Below are positions 8,530 through 17,164 of a stretch of 64,000 nt of DNA, one piece after another. This DNA is from Caulobacteraceae bacterium. Its GTDB lineage: Bacteria > Pseudomonadota > Alphaproteobacteria > Caulobacterales > Caulobacteraceae. Below the pieces are notes generated by a model, which saw nothing but the letters and a program-made list of their open reading frames with translations, had not been told where the DNA came from and made no database searches. Where the stretch lies: NCBI GenBank assembly GCA_019748055.1, contig JAIEQC010000024.1:60093-124092 (forward strand), written 5' to 3'. Each line of letters opens with the position of its first letter. Position 1 is the first letter of the stretch. The position numbers and the translations under genes were made by a program.

Positions 8530-9390
8530 TCAGCGTTTGTCGAGTCGGTCCCGCACGGGCCAGCCGTGGTCCAGCGGGCCGTGGCCGCCGCCCAGCCCCG
8601 GCGCGCGACGGATGGCCTCGGCGACGTAGGCCCAGGCTTCGGCGACCGCGACCTCCAGCGGCAGGCCGCGCGCGATGCCGGCGGCGCAGGCGCTGGCCAG
8701 GGTGCAGCCGGTGCCGTGGGTGTGCCGCGTCTCGACCCGCTCGCCCTCCAGCAGGGTCTCGCCCGACGGAGTCAGCAAGAGGTCGACGACGGTTCCGCCC
8801 GGCACGTGGCCGCCCTTCATCAGGACGGCGCGGGCGCCCATGGCCAGGATCGCCTCGCCCGCGCGGCGCTGGCCGTCCAGGTCGCGGACCTCGATTCCGG
8901 TCAGGGCCTCGGCCTCGGGCGCATTGGGCGTCAGCAAGGCGGCGCGGGGGACCATCAGCGACCTAACCGCCTGCACCGCTTCGACCGGCAGCAGGGGATG
9001 GCCGCCCTTGGCCACCATGACGGGATCGACCACCGCGGGGGCGTTCGCGCGGTCGAGGATGGCGGCGACGGTCTCGACCACCGCGGCCGAGCCAAGCATG
9101 CCGGTCTTCACCGCGTCCGTGCCGATGTCGCCCAGCACGGCGTCGGCCTGGGCCGCGATCAGCTCGACCGGCAGGGGGTGCACGCCGTGGACGCCGAGGG
9201 TGTTCTGCACCGTGATCGCGGTCACGGCCGTGGCGGCGAACCCGCCCAGCAGGGTGACGGCCTTCACGTCCGCTTGTAGACCTGCCCCCCCGCCGGAGTC
9301 CGAGCCGGCCACGATCAGCACTCTTCCTTTTGGCGCGCTACCGCTCGCGCCGCGGGCGCTCGCTGCTTGAGCGCGATCGGAGCTCGTCAC
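8530..9390 (-). CDS. thiD: Hydroxymethylpyrimidine/phosphomethylpyrimidine kinase ThiD
   Basis: ThiD phosphorylates HMP and HMP-P for thiamine diphosphate synthesis in the cytoplasm. The 286-residue protein has the ribokinase-fold motifs AGSDSGGGAGLQADVKA (about 26-42), DPVMVAKGG, ALLTPNAPEAE, LMKGGH and the ATP/anion-hole motif HTHGTGCTLASACAAG (about 228-243). The start is GTG, overlapping the upstream SMR stop as GTGA; this gives an N-terminal extension of about 20 residues before the first beta strand, so an internal start is possible. No TPP riboswitch is visible and none would be expected inside the overlapping cluster. It is the last gene of the folP-DUF486-SMR-thiD run. Confidence 0.95.
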   Translation of the reverse strand: MTSSDRAQAASARGASGSAPKGRVLIVAGSDSGGGAGLQADVKAVTLLGGFAATAVTAITVQNTLGVHGVHPLPVELIAAQADAVLGDIGTDAVKTGMLGSAAVVETVAAILDRANAPAVVDPVMVAKGGHPLLPVEAVQAVRSLMVPRAALLTPNAPEAEALTGIEVRDLDGQRRAGEAILAMGARAVLMKGGHVPGGTVVDLLLTPSGETLLEGERVETRHTHGTGCTLASACAAGIARGLPLEVAVAEAWAYVAEAIRRAPGLGGGHGPLDHGWPVRDRLDKR

Positions 9391-9713
9391 GCCGGGGCGC
9401 CGGAGAACAGCTTCAGGCCCACGATGCCGGCCACGATCAGCACGATGCAGACGATGCGCAGCGCCGTCGCCGGCTCGCCATAGGCCAGGATGCCGACCGA
9501 GGCCGCCCCGACCGCGCCGATGCCGGTCCAGATGGCGTAGGCCGTGCCGATGGGCAGCTTCTGCGTCGCCAGCCACAGGAACCAGAAGCTGGCGATCATG
9601 GCCGCCACCACGGCCAGAGACGTCACCGGCCGCTGGGGCCCCACGAACTTGAAGCCGGAGGCCCAGCCCACTTCCAGCAGACCGGCGATCATGAGGGCGA
9701 TCCAGGGGTTCAT
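9387..9713 (-). CDS. Small multidrug resistance family transporter, SugE/Gdx (guanidinium exporter) type
   Basis: The 108-residue, four-helix inner-membrane protein carries the essential Glu14 of the SMR family (AGLLEVGWA). The third-helix block LPIGTAYAIWTGIGAVGA is characteristic of the SugE/Gdx branch, whose studied members export guanidinium in exchange for protons as antiparallel dimers. No guanidine riboswitch fits in the 38 nt upstream. It overlaps thiD downstream (GTGA), so its expression follows the folate-thiamine cluster rather than a guanidine signal. Family assignment is firm; the substrate is inferred from the branch. Confidence 0.9.
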   Translation of the reverse strand: MNPWIALMIAGLLEVGWASGFKFVGPQRPVTSLAVVAAMIASFWFLWLATQKLPIGTAYAIWTGIGAVGAASVGILAYGEPATALRIVCIVLIVAGIVGLKLFSGAPA

Positions 9714-9751
9714 CCGGCCCAGATGGGACAAGCCGGCCGCAGGGGCAAGCC

Positions 9752-10105
9752 TCAGCTCGGGATCGGCGCCCGGAACACGAACCAGGCCCCGGCGGCGATG
9801 AAGGCGAAGCCGATCGCGTGGTTCCAGGTCAGCTTCTCGCCAAGCCACAGCACCGAGAAGGCGGCGAAGACGATCAGGGTGATCACCTCCTGCATCGTCT
9901 TCAGCTCGGCCGCCGAATAGACCTGGTGGCCGATGCGGTTGGCGGGCACGGCGAACCAGTACTCGAAAAACGCGATGCCCCAGCTGATCAGGACCAGCGC
10001 CCACAGCGGGCGGCTGTCGACCTTCAGATGGCCGTACCAGGCGAAGGTCATGAAGACGTTCGACACGATCAGCAGCAGGATCGGCGCGACGTGCGGCATG
10101 GTCAT
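9752..10105 (-). CDS. DUF486 family small membrane protein
   Basis: The 117-residue protein has four membrane segments, beginning HVAPILLLIVSNVFMTFAWYGHLK, with the conserved blocks SWGIAFFEYWFAVPANRIGH and FSAAELKTMQEVITL-like YSAAELKTMQEVITLIVF that define DUF486. These proteins resemble drug/metabolite-transporter half units but have no established substrate. The ATG at 10105 overlaps the TGA of folP as ATGA, so translation is coupled. A second ATG two codons later is possible. Its neighbour is another small four-helix transporter, the SugE-like protein. Confidence 0.9.
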   Translation of the reverse strand: MTMPHVAPILLLIVSNVFMTFAWYGHLKVDSRPLWALVLISWGIAFFEYWFAVPANRIGHQVYSAAELKTMQEVITLIVFAAFSVLWLGEKLTWNHAIGFAFIAAGAWFVFRAPIPS

Positions 10106-10920
10106 GAGGTCGCTCCCGAACGGCTGAGAGCCGCCTGCACCATCAGCGCCTGCACCGTCTCTCGAACGTCATGGACGCGGACGATCGCCGCGCCGTTGCG
10201 GGCCGCTTCCAGCGCGAGGGCCAGGCTGCCGCCCAAACGGTCGCCAGGATCGGTTGCGGTGGGATCGACGGACTGGATCGTCCGCTTGCGGCTGGCGCCG
10301 TACAGCACGGGAAAGCCAGTGGCGGTCAGGGCGTCGAGCCGGGCGGTCAGGGTCAGATTGTGCGCCGAGGTCTTGCCGAAGCCGATGCCGGGGTCGAGCC
10401 ATATCCGCTCACGCGCGACGCCCGCCGCCATCGCCGCCTCGGCGCGGACCAGAAGGGCTTCGCGCACTTCGGCCGTCACGTCCTCATAGCGAGGGTCAGT
10501 CTGCATGGTCCGCGGCTCGCCCTGCATGTGCATCAGAACCACGTCGCAGCCCAGCTCGGCGGCGACGGCGGGCGCGTCTGGGCTGAAGGTCAGCGCCGTG
10601 ACGTCGTTCCACATCGTCGCGCCGGCCGCGATCGCGGCGCGGGCGACCATGGGCTTCATCGTGTCCACGCTGATCGGTCCGTCCCAGAGCGCGCGCAGGC
10701 CCGCCACCACCGGGACGACCCGCGCGATCTCATCGGCTTCGGCCACCGGCTCGGCGCCCGGTCGCGTGCTCTCACCGCCGACGTCCAGCAGGTCGGCGCC
10801 CTGTTCGACCAGCAGCAGCCCGTGCGCCACCGCCGCCTCGACCGACCCCAGCCGCCCGCCGTCGGAGAAGCTGTCCGGGGTCACGTTCACGATGCCCATG
10901 ACGCGGGGACGGTCGGTCAT
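10102..10920 (-). CDS. folP: Dihydropteroate synthase FolP
   Basis: FolP condenses p-aminobenzoate with dihydropterin pyrophosphate in folate synthesis and is the sulfonamide target. The 272-residue TIM-barrel protein shows the loop-1 motif GIVNVTPDSFSDGG (9-22), loop-2 GGESTRPGAEPV (about 48-59), WNDVTAL, MHMQGEP and DPGIGFGKT (about 170-178). The 4-nt ATGA overlaps at both ends tie it to the winged-helix gene upstream and DUF486 downstream. The usual partners folB/folK and glmM are not here, so it is separated from the common folate locus. Length and motifs are ordinary. Confidence 0.97.
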   Translation of the reverse strand: MTDRPRVMGIVNVTPDSFSDGGRLGSVEAAVAHGLLLVEQGADLLDVGGESTRPGAEPVAEADEIARVVPVVAGLRALWDGPISVDTMKPMVARAAIAAGATMWNDVTALTFSPDAPAVAAELGCDVVLMHMQGEPRTMQTDPRYEDVTAEVREALLVRAEAAMAAGVARERIWLDPGIGFGKTSAHNLTLTARLDALTATGFPVLYGASRKRTIQSVDPTATDPGDRLGGSLALALEAARNGAAIVRVHDVRETVQALMVQAALSRSGATS

Positions 10921-11219
10921 CCCCTTCCTCCGATCAGTCGGCCCAGCGCCTCCAGATAGGCCGCGAACGCCTTGCGCCCGGCGGGGGTGATCGACGCCTG
11001 CGTCAACGGCTTGTTGGCCCTGAAGCTCTTGGAGATCGAGACATAGCCCGCCTCCTCCAGCTTCTTCAGGTGGACCGACAGATTGCCCTGGGTCGCCTCC
11101 AGCACGGTCTTCAGTTCGGTGAAGTCGGCGGTCTCGGCGTCGGCCAGATAGACCATGATCCCCAGCCTCATGCGGCCGTGGATGACCTCGTCGATACGTC
11201 CGAGATCGGGCAGGCCCAT
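10917..11219 (-). CDS. Winged-helix DNA-binding regulator (HTH_27-like)
   Basis: The 100-residue protein is a single winged-helix domain: GRMRLGIMVYLADAETADF, the recognition region LEATQGNLSVHLKKLEEAGY (about 42-61), then a wing with ISKSFRANKPLTQASITPAG. This is the pattern of small ArsR/MarR-like regulators that pair with a membrane protein gene. It lies 4 nt after the stop of the membrane protein gene at 11224-11868 and overlaps folP by ATGA. The tight link to the membrane protein suggests an autoregulated pair, with folP and thiD genes downstream drawn into the same message. Target sites are unknown. Confidence 0.85.
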   Translation of the reverse strand: MGLPDLGRIDEVIHGRMRLGIMVYLADAETADFTELKTVLEATQGNLSVHLKKLEEAGYVSISKSFRANKPLTQASITPAGRKAFAAYLEALGRLIGGRG

Positions 11220-11223
11220 GCGA

Positions 11224-11868
11224 TCAGCCGGCCCTGCGCGCGTCTTGGAACATCACCCAGCCGGGCAGGGCGAACAGGGCGAACAGGGCGACGGTGCAGA
11301 TGCCCAGATAGATCATCGGCTCGCGCACCGTGACGCCCAGCGCCACGGCGGTGACCCAGCCGCCCAGCGACGTGGCCAGCATCCAGAGCTTCTTCTTCAG
11401 ATTCCACACCACGAACCAGGCCGCGGCCTGAAGCGCGAAGACGATGGCCGCGTAGTAAAGCCAGACGGCGAAATCCTGATCGCGCATGGCGCCGACGCCG
11501 AAGACGATGATGACGGCCAGATTGGCCATGCCGGTGGCGTTGAAGGCGGCGTTCATGGTGCGCCCGGCCATCGGTCCGCGGTTCTGCTCGCTGGTCTTGC
11601 GGTCCCTCAGGATCGCCCAGGTCAGGATGCTCAGGAAGGTCGCGGAGATGCCGACGATGAATGCGAGATTGGCGAGGTCCGGCCAGCGGATCAGGCCGAA
11701 AGCCTGGCCGACGTGGAACAGGCACTGCAGCCCGTACAGCAGCCCGCCGGCCAGGTAGCAGATGGCCAGCGTCATCGGCGGACGGCCGCCGCCCTCCACG
11801 ATAGAGCGGAGGAAGGCCAGGTCGGCTTCGGCTGAGGACCTGGCGGCGGGGGCGCGGGGTTCGGACAT
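11224..11868 (-). CDS. Integral membrane protein paired with the winged-helix regulator
   Basis: The 214-residue product has a short cytoplasmic N-terminus (MSEPRAPAARSSAEADLAFLRSIVEGG) and about six hydrophobic segments (for example MTLAICYLAGGLLYGLQCLF, AFIVGISATFLSILTWAIL, ATGMANLAVIIVFGVGAM, YYAAIVFALQAAAWFVVW, PMIYLGICTVALFALFALPG). I do not recognise the family by name. I start at MSEPRAP (11868) rather than at upstream in-frame ATGs because the longer N-terminus is Pro/Arg-rich low complexity. The gene sits just upstream of a winged-helix regulator with a 4-nt gap, a common arrangement for a stress or sensing pair, but the role is unknown. Confidence 0.8.
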   Translation of the reverse strand: MSEPRAPAARSSAEADLAFLRSIVEGGGRPPMTLAICYLAGGLLYGLQCLFHVGQAFGLIRWPDLANLAFIVGISATFLSILTWAILRDRKTSEQNRGPMAGRTMNAAFNATGMANLAVIIVFGVGAMRDQDFAVWLYYAAIVFALQAAAWFVVWNLKKKLWMLATSLGGWVTAVALGVTVREPMIYLGICTVALFALFALPGWVMFQDARRAG

Positions 11869-11927
11869 GGCGACTCTCAGGGAGGACCGGCCCGTCCGGG
11901 GTGGACGAGCCGGTCGGGGTTGGCAAG

Positions 11928-13136
11928 TCATTCGGCGGGCTGGAGCGCCGTCTCGCGCGGCTTGCGCCACGGCACACGGCGGCCGTTCAGCGCCTTGCCG
12001 AGGAAGGTGTGGCGCACCAGCAGTTCATAGGTGATCAGGCAGACGGCCATGACCATGGCGACGACTAGGCCCATCTTGGCCCACCACGGCGCGGCCAGAT
12101 CGAGCGCCAGAACCTGGGCCGCCATCACCAGCGGCAGGTGGATCAGATAAGTCCAGTAGGAGGCGTCGGAGAGATAGCGGAGCAGGGCATTGGAACGACT
12201 GAAGACGGTGACGCACAGGCCGATGAAGGCGAAGGCCGAGGCGTAGGTGGCGAGGGCCGTGACCCAGGCCAGCGTCGTCTTCATGGCGGGGTCCGTCATC
12301 GGCTCCAGCACGGGCTGAAGACTGCCGGACAGGTGGAACGCGGCCCCGCCGGCCGCGGCGCCGACGAGCAGGAACAGGGGCCACAGCCGTGCCAGCCGGG
12401 GCAGCAGGTCGAGTCTTCGGGCCAGCAGCCAGCCCATCAGGAAGGCCGCGCCATAGGCGACCAGCGCCGCCGTGTTCGGGACGAAGCCGTAGTCGGGCGT
12501 GGGAACGCCGAACATGGGATACCACTGCGGGTGGGCGTTCAGGGCGAAGGCCAGCGGGACGGCCGGGATCAGCGGCGTCCACGGCCCGACCATCAGGGTC
12601 GCCATGCGGTCGGCCATCCGTCCCTCGCGGTCGATCAGCCGGGCCAGCGGGCGCAGGATCAGCGTGAAGGCATAGAAGATCAGCAGCACCCACAGGAACC
12701 ACAGGTGGGTCAGCGGGAACGTCTCCAGCGTCAGAGGCGGTGGCGGCGGGCCGTCGGTCGGGAGGGCGCCACCGTTGTCGATCGCAGCCTTCCAGACGAT
12801 CACCGCGACGATGGCCGGGAATACGACCCACCACATGCCGAACAGGGGGTTGGCGATCCGCGCCAGACGGTTCTTCGTGAACCCCCACGACCCGCGTCGC
12901 GCCATCAGCATCTGCGCGAACAGGCCGGCGATGACGAAGAAGGCCGTCATGCGGAACAGGTGGATGACGAAGAAGACGACGTAGGCGCCGCTCGACGTCT
13001 CGGCGTCCGGGACCGGCCAGATCGGAAACGGCAGATACGACATGGACGCATGCAGGACGACGCCGAGCGTCAGCGCCATGGCGCGCGCGGCGTCCAGGCC
13101 GTGCAGCCGCTCGCCGGTGGATGGGGTGTGGGACAT
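11928..13136 (-). CDS. Acyltransferase family 3 / OpgC-like membrane protein
   Basis: The 402-residue protein has about ten membrane segments. It opens with the family pattern ERLHGLDAARAMALTLGVVLHASMSY, containing the conserved Arg and His of acyltransferase_3 proteins (R about 23, H about 35), and later has FFVIAGLFAQMLMARRG and the terminal DASYWTYLIHLPLVM. Such proteins acylate surface glycans, lipids or osmoregulated glucans at the inner membrane. I start at MSHTPSTG (13136), 5-6 nt after a strong GAGGAGG; an in-frame ATG at 13163 precedes that site. It is divergent from an ABC-2 permease, with a perfect 9-bp inverted repeat between them. The acceptor is unknown. Confidence 0.88.
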   Translation of the reverse strand: MSHTPSTGERLHGLDAARAMALTLGVVLHASMSYLPFPIWPVPDAETSSGAYVVFFVIHLFRMTAFFVIAGLFAQMLMARRGSWGFTKNRLARIANPLFGMWWVVFPAIVAVIVWKAAIDNGGALPTDGPPPPPLTLETFPLTHLWFLWVLLIFYAFTLILRPLARLIDREGRMADRMATLMVGPWTPLIPAVPLAFALNAHPQWYPMFGVPTPDYGFVPNTAALVAYGAAFLMGWLLARRLDLLPRLARLWPLFLLVGAAAGGAAFHLSGSLQPVLEPMTDPAMKTTLAWVTALATYASAFAFIGLCVTVFSRSNALLRYLSDASYWTYLIHLPLVMAAQVLALDLAAPWWAKMGLVVAMVMAVCLITYELLVRHTFLGKALNGRRVPWRKPRETALQPAE

Positions 13137-13172
13137 GACGCCTCCTCCTCGGATGAGAGGCATATCTCACAG

Positions 13173-13195
13173 ACATGTTTGAAAGGCAAACATGT
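13173..13195. promoter_or_regulatory. Operator-like palindrome between divergent genes
   Basis: ACATGTTTG - AAAGG - CAAACATGT is a perfect 9-bp inverted repeat with a 5-nt spacer, AT-rich against a GC-rich background, 37-59 bp upstream of the acyltransferase start. The size and symmetry suit a dimeric TetR/MarR-type repressor. No regulator gene is adjacent, so the cognate protein is unknown; it could also serve as a hairpin in RNA. Confidence 0.55.
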
Positions 13196-13286
13196 TCATT
13201 CGAGATTGATCCGGAAGTCAGGTCGGCTCTGACGCCATCACGGCCAAGGGTTGCGACTCCCGGCCGTCGGGCGCATCTGTCGGCCT

Positions 13287-14105
13287 ATGTCCGCCGACGC
13301 CCTGACCCCGCCCGCCCCGCCGCAGCCGCTGGAACACCGCGGCGTCAACTGGATCGGGTTCCGGACCCTGTATCTCAAGGAGGTGCGGCGGTTCTGGAAG
13401 GTCGGGGCCCAGACCGTGGCCGGGCCGGTGGTGACGACCCTGCTTTACATGCTGGTCTTCGTGGTCGCGACGCAGGGCACGCGCGCGCCGCTGCACGGCA
13501 CGCCGTTTCCGGAGTTCGTGGCGCCCGGCCTGATCATGATGGCGATGCTGAACAACAGCTTCGCCAACGCGAGCTCCAGCCTGATCCAGGCCAAGATCAT
13601 GGGCACGGCGACCGACTTCCTGACGCCGCCGCTGAGCCCGCTGGAGGTGACCGCGGCCTTCACCCTGGGCGCGGCGACGCGTGGACTGGTGGTCGGGATC
13701 GTGACGGCGATCTGCGTCCTGCCGTTCGCCGGCCTGTCGATCTCCAGCCTGCCGATGGTGCTCGGCTTCGGTCTGGGCGCCTGCCTGATCATGGGCATGC
13801 TGGGCGTGCTGGCGGGCCTGTGGGCGCAGAAGTTCGACCAGCTGGCGGCGGTCCAGAACTTCGTGGTCATGCCCATGACCTTCCTGTCGGGGACCTTCTA
13901 CCTGGTCGAGCGCCTGCCCGAGCCCTTCGCCACGATCAGCCACTGGAACCCGATGTTCTATCTGATCGACGGCTTCCGTGCGGGCTTCATCGGCAACGCC
14001 GAGAGCGACGTTCTGGTCGGCGGGATCATGGCGGCGGTCCTGACCGTCGTCCTGGCCTGGACCTGCTGGTCGGTGTTCAAGTCCGGTTGGCGACTGAAGA
14101 GCTGA
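13287..14105 (+). CDS. ABC-2 type transporter permease
   Basis: The 272-residue protein has a cytoplasmic N-terminus ([20 protein letters not shown]), the block [23 protein letters not shown] common to ABC-2 permeases, and about six membrane segments, ending with the family motif [18 protein letters not shown]. Such permeases export drugs, lipids or polysaccharides with a separate ATPase. No ATPase gene is adjacent: argD follows and an acyltransferase diverges upstream. I use the ATG at 13287; a TTG at 13251 preceded by AAGGG is an alternative that adds 12 residues. Family is clear, substrate and partner are not. Confidence 0.88.
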   Translation: MSADALTPPAPPQPLEHRGVNWIGFRTLYLKEVRRFWKVGAQTVAGPVVTTLLYMLVFVVATQGTRAPLHGTPFPEFVAPGLIMMAMLNNSFANASSSLIQAKIMGTATDFLTPPLSPLEVTAAFTLGAATRGLVVGIVTAICVLPFAGLSISSLPMVLGFGLGACLIMGMLGVLAGLWAQKFDQLAAVQNFVVMPMTFLSGTFYLVERLPEPFATISHWNPMFYLIDGFRAGFIGNAESDVLVGGIMAAVLTVVLAWTCWSVFKSGWRLKS

Positions 14106-14218
14106 CGCCGCCGGGGTTGACTGCCTCCTCCCCCGGTTCGACAAGACGGCATCGAGACTGAAGGCGGTCCCGGCGCGCGGCGTTCGGGGCCGCGTCGCTT
14201 TTCCGGGAGGATACCGCC

Positions 14219-15412
14219 GTGTCGACCGAGCACCTGATGGGCGTCTACAACCGCGCGCCGCTGGAGGTGGATCGCGGACAGGGCGCCCGCCTTTGGAGCA
14301 AGGACGGGACGGAATACCTGGACTGCGTCATGGGCATTTCGACCAATGCCCTGGGCCACGCCCATCCGGCGCTGGTCGAGGCGGTGAAGGCCCAGGCCGA
14401 GAAGCTGTGGCACGTGTCCAACATCTTCCGGATCCCCGATCAGGAGGCGCTGGCCGACGCCCTGTGCGCCAAGTCGTTCGCCGACGTGGTCTTCTTCACC
14501 AACTCGGGCACCGAGGCGGTGGAATGCGCGATCAAGACGGCGCGCAAGTTCCACGTCGCCAACGGTCAGCCGGAACGGATCGACGTCTACGGCTTCGACG
14601 GCAGCTTCCACGGCCGCACCTACGGCGCCATCAACGCCGCGGCCAACCCCAGCTACACCGAGGGCTTCGGACCCAAGATGGAGGGCTTCCACCAGCTGAA
14701 GTGGGGCGACCACGAGGCCATCAAGGCGGCGCTCGCGTCGCCGACGTGCGCGGCGATCATCGTCGAGCCGGTGCAGGGCGAGGGCGGCTGCCGCGCCATG
14801 CCTGAGCAGTGCCTGCGCGGCCTGCGCGAGGTCGCCGACGAACACGGCGTGCTGATCATCTTCGACGAAGTCCAGTGCGGCATGGGCCGGACCGGCAAGC
14901 TGTGGGCGCACGAGTGGAGCGGCATGGCGCCGGACATCATGGCGGTGGCCAAGGCGCTGGGCGGCGGCTTTCCCGTCGGCGCCTGTCTGGCGACCGAGCG
15001 GGCGGCCAAAGGCATGGTCGTGGGCGTGCACGGCTCGACCTTCGGCGGCAACCCGCTGGCCATGGCGGTCGGCCTGGCGGCCTTCGGCGAGATCTCGAAG
15101 CCCGAGACCCTGGCCCACGTTAACGAGGTCGCCGGCTATCTGAAGCAGCAGCTGGTGGGCCTGAAGGACCGCTATCCCGACGTGATCGTCGACGTGCGCG
15201 GCAAGGGTCTGCTGATCGGGGTCAAGCTGGTGCCCAACAACCGCGAATTCATGGGCTGGGCGCGCGACGGCCAGCAGCTGCTGGTCGCGGGCGGCGGCGA
15301 CAACTGCGTCCGCATCCTGCCGCCGCTGAACCTGACCCTCGAAGAAGCCCGTGAGGCGGTGGCCCGCTTCGAGGCTACGTGCGAGGCCGCGCGCGGAAAG
15401 ATGGCGGCGTGA
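14219..15412 (+). CDS. argD: Acetylornithine aminotransferase ArgD
   Basis: ArgD is the PLP enzyme converting N-acetylglutamate semialdehyde to N-acetylornithine in arginine synthesis; the family can also act in lysine synthesis. The 397-residue protein shows [16 protein letters not shown] (about 97-112), [42 protein letters not shown] and the PLP-lysine segment [14 protein letters not shown] (about 243-256). The start is GTG ([11 protein letters not shown]), 8 nt after GGGAGG. Its TGA overlaps the GTG of argF (GTGA), so the two form an arginine operon. Astaxanthin-type or succinylornithine paralogues cannot be fully excluded, but the argF neighbour settles the role. Confidence 0.96.
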   Translation: MSTEHLMGVYNRAPLEVDRGQGARLWSKDGTEYLDCVMGISTNALGHAHPALVEAVKAQAEKLWHVSNIFRIPDQEALADALCAKSFADVVFFTNSGTEAVECAIKTARKFHVANGQPERIDVYGFDGSFHGRTYGAINAAANPSYTEGFGPKMEGFHQLKWGDHEAIKAALASPTCAAIIVEPVQGEGGCRAMPEQCLRGLREVADEHGVLIIFDEVQCGMGRTGKLWAHEWSGMAPDIMAVAKALGGGFPVGACLATERAAKGMVVGVHGSTFGGNPLAMAVGLAAFGEISKPETLAHVNEVAGYLKQQLVGLKDRYPDVIVDVRGKGLLIGVKLVPNNREFMGWARDGQQLLVAGGGDNCVRILPPLNLTLEEAREAVARFEATCEAARGKMAA

Positions 15413-16326
15413 CCCGGCACTTCCTCGACATCCACCGCCTCGACGCGACGACGCTGCGCGCCATTCTGGACGATGCGCATGCCCGCAAGGCCGCCCGCAA
15501 GGGCAGGCCGAAGGGCTGGGTGGACGCGGACGCGCCGGCGAAGGACCGGGTGCTGGCCATGGTGTTCGAGAAGAACTCCACCCGCACGCGCTTCAGCTTC
15601 GACGCGGCGATGCGCCAGCTGGGCGGGTCGTCGATCATCGTCAACGCCGGCGACATGCAGCTGGGGCGGGGCGAGCCGGTGGAGGACACCGCGCGGGTGC
15701 TGTCGCGCATGGTCGACGCGGTCATGATCCGCGCCAACAGCCATGAAGACGTCGAGAACTTCGCGCGCTTCGCCACCGTGCCCGTGGTCAACGGCCTGAC
15801 CGACCGCAGCCACCCCTGCCAGATCCTGGCCGACCTGATGACGATCGAGGAGCATCGGGGGCCGATCGCCGGCAAGACGATCGCCTGGGTCGGCGACGGC
15901 AACAACGTGTGCCACAGCTTCATGCACGCTGCGCCCCTGTTCGGCTTCCAGTTCCGCGTCGCCTGCCCGGCGGAGTATCACCCCGACCTGCACGACCTGG
16001 CCAAGGGCGGCGACCACGTCTTCCTGACCAGCGATCCGCAGGAGGCGGTGCAGGGCGCCGACGTCGTCGTCACCGACACCTGGGTGTCGATGGGCGATCA
16101 GGATTACGAGGAGCGGCTGGAGGCCTTCGAGGGCTACGGCGTCGACGACGCCCTGATGGACGCCGCCGCCCCGGACGCGGTCTTCCTGCATTGCCTGCCG
16201 GCGCACCGCGGCGAGGAGGTGACGGACGCCGTCATCGACGGCCCCCGCTCGCTGGTCTGGGACGAGGCGGAGAACCGCATCCACGCGCAGAAGGCGGTTC
16301 TCGCCTGGTGCTTCGCCGGCGGCTGA
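15409..16326 (+). CDS. argF: Ornithine carbamoyltransferase ArgF
   Basis: ArgF makes citrulline from ornithine and carbamoyl phosphate. The 305-residue protein has the carbamoyl-phosphate loop STRTRFSFD (about 50-58), [12 protein letters not shown] (HPCQ), [11 protein letters not shown] and the ornithine-binding [10 protein letters not shown] (HCLP, about 261-264). The GTG start overlaps the argD stop by 4 nt. In many relatives hslO follows; here the next gene belongs to an unrelated low-GC cassette, so the operon ends at argF. No obvious terminator is visible in the 97 nt downstream. Confidence 0.96.
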   Translation: MTRHFLDIHRLDATTLRAILDDAHARKAARKGRPKGWVDADAPAKDRVLAMVFEKNSTRTRFSFDAAMRQLGGSSIIVNAGDMQLGRGEPVEDTARVLSRMVDAVMIRANSHEDVENFARFATVPVVNGLTDRSHPCQILADLMTIEEHRGPIAGKTIAWVGDGNNVCHSFMHAAPLFGFQFRVACPAEYHPDLHDLAKGGDHVFLTSDPQEAVQGADVVVTDTWVSMGDQDYEERLEAFEGYGVDDALMDAAAPDAVFLHCLPAHRGEEVTDAVIDGPRSLVWDEAENRIHAQKAVLAWCFAGG

Positions 16327-16423
16327 CGACAATGTGACCTTGGCGTGTGGCCGTAAGTCCTTTTGGTTGTGATGAAGCGGGGTGAGCTCGGCTTTCTTCT
16401 TTGCTTATGGACAGGGGCTGAAC

Positions 16424-17164
16424 ATGACCGATCCCAACCCGCCGTCGACGCCGGTGGATGACATCATTGTCACCGGACAGCGCGCGCGAGGCCCGTCGCC
16501 CTATGCGGATCTCCAATTCCCGACGAAGGGTGCGGGGTCCGGTTCTGGAGAGCAGCAGGTCGAGGTTGGAGATGGAGGGGATGGCGGAGGCGGACTGACC
16601 GACGAACAGGAACAGTGCGGCAATCCCGAGGGACGTCGGCAATGGAATGCGGATGCGAGGGCGCAGCGGGCCATTCAGGACTTCCGGGATCGGGCGAATC
16701 TGCTGGGCGAAACGCATTTGCAGAACCGCGAGTTTGGCGCGCTCATCTGCGACATGGGTAATGGGAACGTCATCCTAGGGGAGATTCAGGTCGGGGACCC
16801 GATCATGGACTCACAGGGACAGCCGATCACATATCCCGAAGGGCGTCCAACGGTCGCTACCCCCCACGATGGATGCGGGGGCGGTACGGCAGTGGGATTC
16901 GTCCATTCCCATCCGGGAAACGCGTCATTCACGCCCTCGGCCGCCGACTTCGATTATGCGGACTGGCATGTGAACCACAACCAAGCTCCAGAGAACTTCG
17001 GTGTATACGTGGTCTCGATGCATCCTGACCCCGCCAATCCGAGCATTCCGGCGTATAGAGTGAGCCGGTCAGAACGGTCTGACAGGCAAGCCGCTGCGGC
17101 CGGGACATTGGAACCGGGTTGGGTGAACCCCGACGCCGCCCCTTGTCCAGGGAGTGCTCCATGA
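16424..17164 (+). CDS. JAMM/DUF4329-like protein with an N-terminal TonB-box-like motif
   Basis: The 246-residue product has no signal peptide. Residues 11-20 read VDDIIVTGQR, very like the TonB box that precedes the plug of TonB receptors. Residues 35-60 are Gly/Ser-rich linker. The C-terminal domain has EFGALIC (Glu103) and VGFVHSHPGNASFTPSAADF (His161, His163, Ser172, Asp175), matching the JAMM metal-site pattern E...HxH...SxxD, and best fits DUF4329, a domain often seen in RHS-type and polymorphic toxin proteins. The HxH-to-Ser spacing is one residue longer than classical JAMM. The ATG at 16424 follows AGGGG by 7 nt. Its TGA overlaps the next gene (ATGA). The codon use is less GC-biased than its neighbours, suggesting transfer. 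An isopeptidase or toxin role is inference. Confidence 0.72.
   Translation: MTDPNPPSTPVDDIIVTGQRARGPSPYADLQFPTKGAGSGSGEQQVEVGDGGDGGGGLTDEQEQCGNPEGRRQWNADARAQRAIQDFRDRANLLGETHLQNREFGALICDMGNGNVILGEIQVGDPIMDSQGQPITYPEGRPTVATPHDGCGGGTAVGFVHSHPGNASFTPSAADFDYADWHVNHNQAPENFGVYVVSMHPDPANPSIPAYRVSRSERSDRQAAAAGTLEPGWVNPDAAPCPGSAP

Noticed and set aside
9714..9751. Possible guanidine riboswitch before the SugE/Gdx-like gene
   Set aside because: Only 38 nt separate it from the upstream gene, too short for any known guanidine riboswitch, and no matching motif is visible.
13175..14161. Plus-strand open frame beginning with ATG inside the operator-like palindrome
   Set aside because: It is an out-of-frame, Arg-rich shadow of the ABC-2 permease gene; the permease frame from 13287 has the membrane segments.
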